DNA of 64,000 nt from an uncultured Ruminococcus sp. (lineage in GTDB: Bacteria; Bacillota; Clostridia; Oscillospirales; Ruminococcaceae): positions 29,578-93,577 of the forward strand of contig CALXIQ010000038.1 of the NCBI GenBank assembly GCA_944388405.1, read 5' to 3'. Under the pieces are notes generated by a model. That model was not told where the DNA came from and ran no database searches. It saw only the letters and a list, made by a program, of their open reading frames with translations. Numbering within the stretch: position 1 is the first letter of the stretch; the number at the start of each line of letters is the position of its first letter. Of this stretch, positions 59,653-64,000 are shown in pieces. A program made the position numbers and the translations under genes.

Positions 59653-60879
59653 ATGAATATAAAAATCACCCCGTCAAAGCTTGAGGGCACGGTAAAAATA
59701 CCGCCGTCCAAAAGCGTTGCCCACAGGCTTATTATCTGTGCCGCACTTGCACAGGGGACAAGTGAAATAGAAAACGTATATCCCTCAAAGGATATTACCG
59801 CTACAATGGAGGCTATGAGGGCTCTTGGCGCGAAGATAGATTTTTCGGCAACAAAAGCTGTTGTCCGGGGTATTGAGAAGCCCGCTGAAAAAGCGGTTAT
59901 CGACTGCTGCGAAAGCGGCTCTACCCTGAGATTTATTATCCCCGTTGCGGCAGCTCTAGGAACGGCGACGGAGTTTCACGGCAGGGGAAAGCTGCCGGAG
60001 CGACCCATAACGCCCTATCTTGATGAGTTTCCCAAGCACGGCGTTATGTTTGATTACAACGGGACGATGCCTTTCTCGGTAAGGGGAAAGCTGACGGCAG
60101 GGGAATACAGAATAAGCGGCGGAATATCCTCCCAGTTTATTACGGGATTAATACTTGCCCTTGCCATAGTCGACGGCGACAGCGAAATTGTGCTTACCTC
60201 CCGCCTTGAATCAAAGCCGTATGTTGATATAACCATCGACTGCATGAGAAAATTCGGCTGTAATATAACCGAAACGGACAGAGGCTATCTTATAAAAGGC
60301 GGTCAGCGGCTCAAAGCCTGCAATTGCACCGTGGAGGGAGATTATTCCCAGGCGGCGTTCTTTGAGGTTGCAAATACTCTCGGCAGCTGTGTAAAGATTG
60401 ACGGATTAAATGTAAATTCGTATCAGGGGGACAAAAAAATCGTTGAAATCTGCAACGAAATAGTGTATAATAAAACTAATACGCTAATCCCGTTTAATCT
60501 TGACTGCTCCGACATTCCAGACCTTGTGCCGATACTTACGGTGCTGGGGACGTTTTGCAAGGGCAGGTCGTACATCACAAACGCTGCCAGGCTTAGAATC
60601 AAGGAGTGCGACCGGCTTACGGCAATGGCGAAGAATCTTAACGCTGTGGGCGCAAAGGTAACCGAACTTGACGACGGTCTTGTTATTGACGGTGTTGGCT
60701 CCCTTGAGGGGGGAGAGGTGGATGCATTCAACGACCATAGGATTGCAATGGCAATGGCTGTTTCCTCTACCCGCTGTAAAAAGCCTCTGATTATTACCGG
60801 GGCAGAGTGCGTTTCAAAGTCCTATCCCAATTTCTGGGAGGATTTCAGAGCGCTGGGCGGAATTGCGGAGGAAATATAG
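59653..60879 (+). CDS. aroA: 5-enolpyruvylshikimate-3-phosphate synthase
   Basis: A 408-residue EPSP synthase. The PPSKSVAHRLIICAALA start, CCESGSTLRFIIPVAAALG, RPITPYLDEF, ISGGISSQFITGLI, and the C-terminal RIKECDRLTAMAKNL and FNDHRIAMAMAV blocks are present. The glyphosate-loop segment reads ESGSTLRF, of the typical class I/II-compatible form. ATG at 59653 has CGGAGG six bases before; the longer upstream frame overlaps the GNAT gene. It joins phosphoenolpyruvate to shikimate-3-phosphate. Confidence 0.96.
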   Translation: MNIKITPSKLEGTVKIPPSKSVAHRLIICAALAQGTSEIENVYPSKDITATMEAMRALGAKIDFSATKAVVRGIEKPAEKAVIDCCESGSTLRFIIPVAAALGTATEFHGRGKLPERPITPYLDEFPKHGVMFDYNGTMPFSVRGKLTAGEYRISGGISSQFITGLILALAIVDGDSEIVLTSRLESKPYVDITIDCMRKFGCNITETDRGYLIKGGQRLKACNCTVEGDYSQAAFFEVANTLGSCVKIDGLNVNSYQGDKKIVEICNEIVYNKTNTLIPFNLDCSDIPDLVPILTVLGTFCKGRSYITNAARLRIKECDRLTAMAKNLNAVGAKVTELDDGLVIDGVGSLEGGEVDAFNDHRIAMAMAVSSTRCKKPLIITGAECVSKSYPNFWEDFRALGGIAEEI

Positions 60880-60966
60880 AATGTTAATGCAACAGCCTAC
60901 GGAACAACAGCACAGTATTTTATATGCACGCAAAAAATTAAACATCGGCATATAGGAGAGTTAAAA

Positions 60967-61608
60967 ATGAAAAAGGCATTATTTTTAGTTGACGACTACT
61001 GGCACAGGGCAGACACCATAAGTCCGCTGGTAGATATACTTTTTGATGAAAGCCAGTGGAATATGGTTTTCACAAAGAATCCCCAGGATTTATATGAAAA
61101 CAGCGACATAGATTTGTTTATATCTTTTAAAGACCCAATAGAGAACGACCAGATTCCCACTCCAATCTGGTGCGATGAAAAGTGGACAAAGACTTTCATG
61201 GATATTGTCGCTTCCGGCACGGGATTTGTTGCCGTTCATGCGGCGGTGACCGATCTTGAAAAGGATCATCCAATTGTAACGGATATGCTTCATTCGGTTT
61301 TTATTACTCATCCTGAGCAGTGTGAGCTGTCGGTAAAAATAATCAAAGACCACCCTGTAACGGAGGGCGTGGCTGATTTTACCCTGCCTGAAAATGACGA
61401 GCATTATCAGATGGAAATGCTTGAAAATAGTGACGTTGAAATTCTGGCAAATACCGTTTCCAAAAACGGCGTTCAGCCGGGACTCTGGGTAAGCAGCTAC
61501 GGCAGCGGAAAAATCTGTTGTTTCACTCCGGGGCATACAACCGTAAATCTGACCTGCGATGGATACACGCAGATACTGAAAAACGCAATAGAGTGGTGCA
61601 AGCGGTAG
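60967..61608 (+). CDS. ThuA domain-containing protein
   Basis: A 213-residue protein of the ThuA/class I glutamine-amidotransferase-like fold: KKALFLVDDYWHRADTISPLVDILF, DLFISFKDPI, GTGFVAVHAAVTDLEKDHPIVTDML, and SSYGSGKICCFTPGHT with the late His block. ThuA-like proteins are linked to trehalose or sugar use, but many are uncharacterised. The catalytic Cys-His-Glu of amidotransferases is not obvious, which is normal for this family. AGGAG is upstream of the ATG. Confidence 0.9.
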   Translation: MKKALFLVDDYWHRADTISPLVDILFDESQWNMVFTKNPQDLYENSDIDLFISFKDPIENDQIPTPIWCDEKWTKTFMDIVASGTGFVAVHAAVTDLEKDHPIVTDMLHSVFITHPEQCELSVKIIKDHPVTEGVADFTLPENDEHYQMEMLENSDVEILANTVSKNGVQPGLWVSSYGSGKICCFTPGHTTVNLTCDGYTQILKNAIEWCKR

Positions 61609-61661
61609 TTTAAAGTCAGATAATCTGAAACAGGATTTAAAGCTACTAAAGGAGCAGCATT

Positions 61662-61844
61662 ATGGAAGAATTAAAATCTATTATGGAAAAGTTTGCGGCG
61701 TCAGGCTGGGATTTAATAGCTGTGCCTGCAAAGCAATGGTTAGAAGGTAAATCTGACAAAGATTCCTTAGTAGCTGCAGTTAATCAGGCTGATAAAGAAT
61801 GTGGAAATTGCGGGTGCGAATTAGACCCTTTATCCTTTATATAA
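61662..61844 (+). CDS. Small acidic protein with C-terminal CGNCGC motif, unknown
   Basis: A 60-residue protein, unrecognised. A helical N-terminus (MEELKSIMEKFAASGWDLIAV) precedes a short charged middle and the cysteine cluster ECGNCGCELDPL, three cysteines within six residues, which could bind a metal. No signal peptide. GGAG is upstream of the ATG. It lies 53 bases after the ThuA-like gene and 119 before aroC on the same strand. Confidence 0.7.
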   Translation: MEELKSIMEKFAASGWDLIAVPAKQWLEGKSDKDSLVAAVNQADKECGNCGCELDPLSFI

Positions 61845-61963
61845 AAGAGCGTTGGAACTTCTTTAAGCATAATGCAAAATCATTTGAAAAATTAATTCCG
61901 TCGTATGTGCAATAAATTGAATTTTAACTTAGCAAATATCATTGATAAATAGGAGGAAGTAAA

Positions 61964-63055
61964 ATGTCGTCAACATGGAGTAACAATATTACCTTTTCGG
62001 TTTTCGGAGAAAGTCACGGACCAGCAATAGGCGTGGTTATGGATAACGTTCCGCCGGGAGAAAGCATTGATATGGACAAGCTTATGCATTTTATGGCAAG
62101 GCGTGCTCCAAAAAGGGACAAAACCTCCACCCAGCGGAGAGAAAAGGATATGCCTCAGATAATGTCGGGATTTTTCAACGGAAAAACCACCGGTACTCCT
62201 CTTTGCGCCTTTATTCAGAACACTGACCAGCATTCCCAGGATTACGGTAGTATTTCAAAGCTTGCCCGCCCCGGACATGCCGATTACACGGGAGCTTTAA
62301 GGTACAGAGGCTTTAACGACCAGCGGGGCGGCGGACATTTTTCCGGCAGGCTTACTGCGCCCCTTTGCTTTGCGGGAGCGGTAGCAGGTCAGATCCTCGA
62401 GAAAAGAGGTATCTACGTCGGCGCCCATATCTCCGAGATTCACAAGATAAAGGACGACAGCTTCGACCATATCAGAACCACAAGAAACGATATTATAGCT
62501 CTGCGTGAAAAGGAATTTCCCACCCTTTCCGACCGCAAGGGCAAGCTTATGATAAAGGACATCGAAAAGGCAAGGGAGTGCCAGGACAGCGTTGGGGGAG
62601 TTGTGGAATGTATAGCCATAAACGTGCCTGCCGGAATAGGCTCGCCTATATTTGACGGACTTGAAAATTCCATCGCTCAGCTTATTTTCGGAATCCCGGC
62701 AGTAAAGGGGCTGGAGTTCGGCGCGGGCTTTAATGCGGCTAAAATGCTGGGCAGTGAAAACAACGACGAATTTTACGTCAATGAGCAGGGTCATGTTGTT
62801 ACGAGGACAAATTTCCACGGCGGAATTTTAGGCGGAATATCTTCCGGAATGCCTATAACGCTGAAGGTGGCGTTCAAACCTACGCCGTCCATTTCACAGC
62901 CTCAGCAGACGGTGGATTATTCCGCTATGAAAAACGAAACTATTGTTATAAAAGGCAGACACGACCCGTGTGTTGTTCCGAGGGCGGTACCCTGCGTAGA
63001 GGCGGCGGTGAATATTGCGCTGCTTAATCATATGCTTGAATACCCAAATTTTTGA
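61964..63055 (+). CDS. aroC: Chorismate synthase
   Basis: A 363-residue FMN-dependent enzyme that makes chorismate. TFSVFGESHGPAIGVVMD, the ARRAPKRDKTSTQRREKD stretch, RPGHADYTGALRYRGFNDQRGGGHFSGRLTA and the C-terminal RHDPCVVPRAVPCVEAA are all present. AGGAGG is upstream of the ATG. It completes the shikimate steps in this region. A long hairpin without a T run follows. Confidence 0.98.
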   Translation: MSSTWSNNITFSVFGESHGPAIGVVMDNVPPGESIDMDKLMHFMARRAPKRDKTSTQRREKDMPQIMSGFFNGKTTGTPLCAFIQNTDQHSQDYGSISKLARPGHADYTGALRYRGFNDQRGGGHFSGRLTAPLCFAGAVAGQILEKRGIYVGAHISEIHKIKDDSFDHIRTTRNDIIALREKEFPTLSDRKGKLMIKDIEKARECQDSVGGVVECIAINVPAGIGSPIFDGLENSIAQLIFGIPAVKGLEFGAGFNAAKMLGSENNDEFYVNEQGHVVTRTNFHGGILGGISSGMPITLKVAFKPTPSISQPQQTVDYSAMKNETIVIKGRHDPCVVPRAVPCVEAAVNIALLNHMLEYPNF

Positions 63056-63057
63056 TT

Positions 63058-63107
63058 GGTGACGTCGCTGATGACGACGAGGACAAGACGTAAATGGCGG
63101 CGTCACC
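63058..63107 (+). other. Long stem-loop after aroC
   Basis: GGTGACGTCGC pairs with GCGGCGTCACC (one T-G). The loop holds GACGA-type repeats. No T run follows, so it is more likely an mRNA stability or processing structure than a terminator. It lies between aroC and the DUF4364 gene. Confidence 0.6.
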
Positions 63108-63134
63108 TGAATAAACACATACAGGAGTGATATT

Positions 63135-63728
63135 TTGGAACAGGATTATTCCAATTTGAATATAACGCCGGATATTTTCAACCCTACGGATGTTTACGAG
63201 GTAAAAATACTGTTGGCGTATTTTCTGTTTCAGATGGACAGACCGGTTACGCCCAATCAGCTTACCGAAATAGCTACAGGCGACGGAATAGTGAATTATT
63301 TTCTGTATGCTGAAGCAGTTAGCGAGATGCTTGAAAACGAAACGTTAAGCCTTTCGGAGCAGGAGGGCACGTCATATTATGTGCTTACCGAAAAGGGCAG
63401 AGAGGGCGCTCAAAGCTTCAAAAAGCTTGTAAGCAAAAGCGTCCGTGACAGGATTTACGCTGCCGGACTGAGGTTTTTTGCAAAGCTTAAAGCGGAGCAC
63501 GATGTTAAATTTGAAATTACTCCTGTAAAAAAAGGCTACTCAGTTCATTGTACCTGTGATGACAACGGTCTTGTGCTTATGGACCTTACCTTGTACGCTC
63601 CGGATAAAGAGCAGGCAGAGTATATCAAATCAAAGATAATGATGAACCCGACGGATTTTTACTGCCGGGTAATGGATTATGTTATAGAAAATGAGGAGTA
63701 TGTTCCCAGTGTATCGGAGGATTTCTGA
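63135..63728 (+). CDS. DUF4364 family protein
   Basis: A 197-residue protein with the start TPDIFNPTDVYEVKILLAYFL and a winged-helix-like N-terminal half (LTEIATGDGIVNYFLYAEAVSEML), matching DUF4364, a small Firmicutes-wide family. The C-terminal part is an alpha/beta domain (VHCTCDDNGLVLMDLTLYAPDKEQAEYI). Its role is unknown; DNA binding is suggested by the fold. The start is TTG at 63135 with CAGGAG before. It is the last gene of the window. Confidence 0.88.
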   Translation: MEQDYSNLNITPDIFNPTDVYEVKILLAYFLFQMDRPVTPNQLTEIATGDGIVNYFLYAEAVSEMLENETLSLSEQEGTSYYVLTEKGREGAQSFKKLVSKSVRDRIYAAGLRFFAKLKAEHDVKFEITPVKKGYSVHCTCDDNGLVLMDLTLYAPDKEQAEYIKSKIMMNPTDFYCRVMDYVIENEEYVPSVSEDF

Positions 63729-63874
63729 GTTTTAGTCCAACAGCATATGCACCACGTTTTTTGTGTTGGAGAATATTGCTTTTGAATGTGGACAATAATG
63801 TAGGTATAGCGTATTAAAATGTCTAAAAAAGTCGGGACGTTTTTGTGCACCCTAACAAATCTGACCACACTCGC
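63729..63874 (+). other. Intergenic stretch upstream of a probable rRNA operon
   Basis: About 145 bases with no reading frame, binding site or fold that I recognise, ahead of the tandem promoter region that ends the window. Confidence 0.4.
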
Positions 63875-63903
63875 TTGACAAAGAGGTCTGGATATGCTAA
63901 AAT
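63875..63903 (+). promoter_or_regulatory. Consensus promoter, probably the first rRNA-operon promoter
   Basis: Perfect TTGACA (63875-63880), 17 bases, TAAAAT (63898-63903). No gene follows in the window. Confidence 0.7.
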
Positions 63904-63956
63904 AAACGAGCTGTCGCAAGAGCGGGAGCGAGAGAAGTATAGAGCATAGTGAAGCG

Positions 63957-64000
63957 AAAAAAGAGGAGAGCTTAAAAAACTTTTGAAAAAGGGCTTGACA
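63957..64000 (+). promoter_or_regulatory. Second promoter region, cut by the window end
   Basis: The last bases are an A-rich run, then AAAAACTTTTGAAAAAGGG and CTTGACA, the -35 and its upstream A/T-rich element at 63995-64000. This sequence style is typical of the promoter just before Firmicutes 16S rRNA operons. The -10 lies beyond the window. Confidence 0.55.

Noticed and set aside
1..64000. CRISPR arrays, insertion sequences, prophage genes
   Set aside because: No regularly spaced repeats, transposase, integrase or phage structural genes were seen.

Overview
The window looks like chromosomal DNA of an anaerobic, low-to-mid GC Gram-positive bacterium of the Clostridia, most likely Oscillospirales/Ruminococcaceae (inferred from gene content, no search run). 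Pointers are strong AGGAGG-type ribosome binding sites, many consensus sigma-A promoters (TTGACA-17-TATAAT), HrcA/CIRCE heat-shock control, a T-box leader, a glycyl radical enzyme with its activase, ferrous iron uptake, and the carboxyspermidine polyamine route. I see no phage, insertion sequence or CRISPR array. The DNA is mostly housekeeping, with some accessory metabolism and several RNA-level switches.

Layout. 1-8362 (+): a sugar locus with a ROK kinase, a NanE-like epimerase, a glycyl radical enzyme, its radical-SAM activase, a HAD phosphatase and a GH94-like glycoside phosphorylase. The tail of a second GH94-like gene lies at the left edge. A convergent AraC regulator follows. 9511-14586 (-): heat-shock operon hrcA-grpE-dnaK-dnaJ behind two overlapping CIRCE boxes. 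14891-19734: an NlpC/P60 protein, an LTA-synthase-like protein and a Cof-type HAD. 19856-26909 (-): polyamine operon speD-speA-speE-speB-CASDH-small protein-nspC. 27034-30486 (-): feoA-feoA-feoB plus a 49-residue Cys-rich protein, with DtxR-like palindromes. 30919-33690: tRNA-Thr, a membrane acyltransferase, an XRE regulator and two zinc-ribbon membrane proteins. 33703-40024 (+): lepA, two small membrane proteins, hemW, an orphan membrane-fusion lipoprotein and an unknown membrane protein. 40043-47021 (-): trpE-trpGD-trpC-trpF-trpB-trpA behind a Trp T-box. 47096-50652 (+): a DUF1648 protein, an AI-2E family permease and an aminotransferase. 50659-53663 (-): a cyclophilin lipoprotein, a CNNM/CorC protein with a leader-peptide attenuator, and an amidase. 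53749-63728 (+): hflX, then aromatic genes (DAHP synthase, aroB, aroA, aroC) with accessory genes. The window ends in what looks like an rRNA-operon promoter region.

How they fit together. DAHP synthase, AroB, AroA and AroC make chorismate, and the trp operon converts it to tryptophan. The entry step appears controlled by a Phe-rich leader peptide (11 Phe in 38 codons) and the Trp branch by a T-box with a TGG specifier. A third attenuator precedes the CNNM gene. It encodes a 28-residue peptide with an acidic start whose stop codon lies in the terminator loop, a possible Mg2+ sensor. The polyamine operon encodes two parallel spermidine routes. The glycyl radical cluster has no assigned substrate and is the best candidate for undescribed metabolism; the two leader peptides are the best candidates for undescribed regulation.
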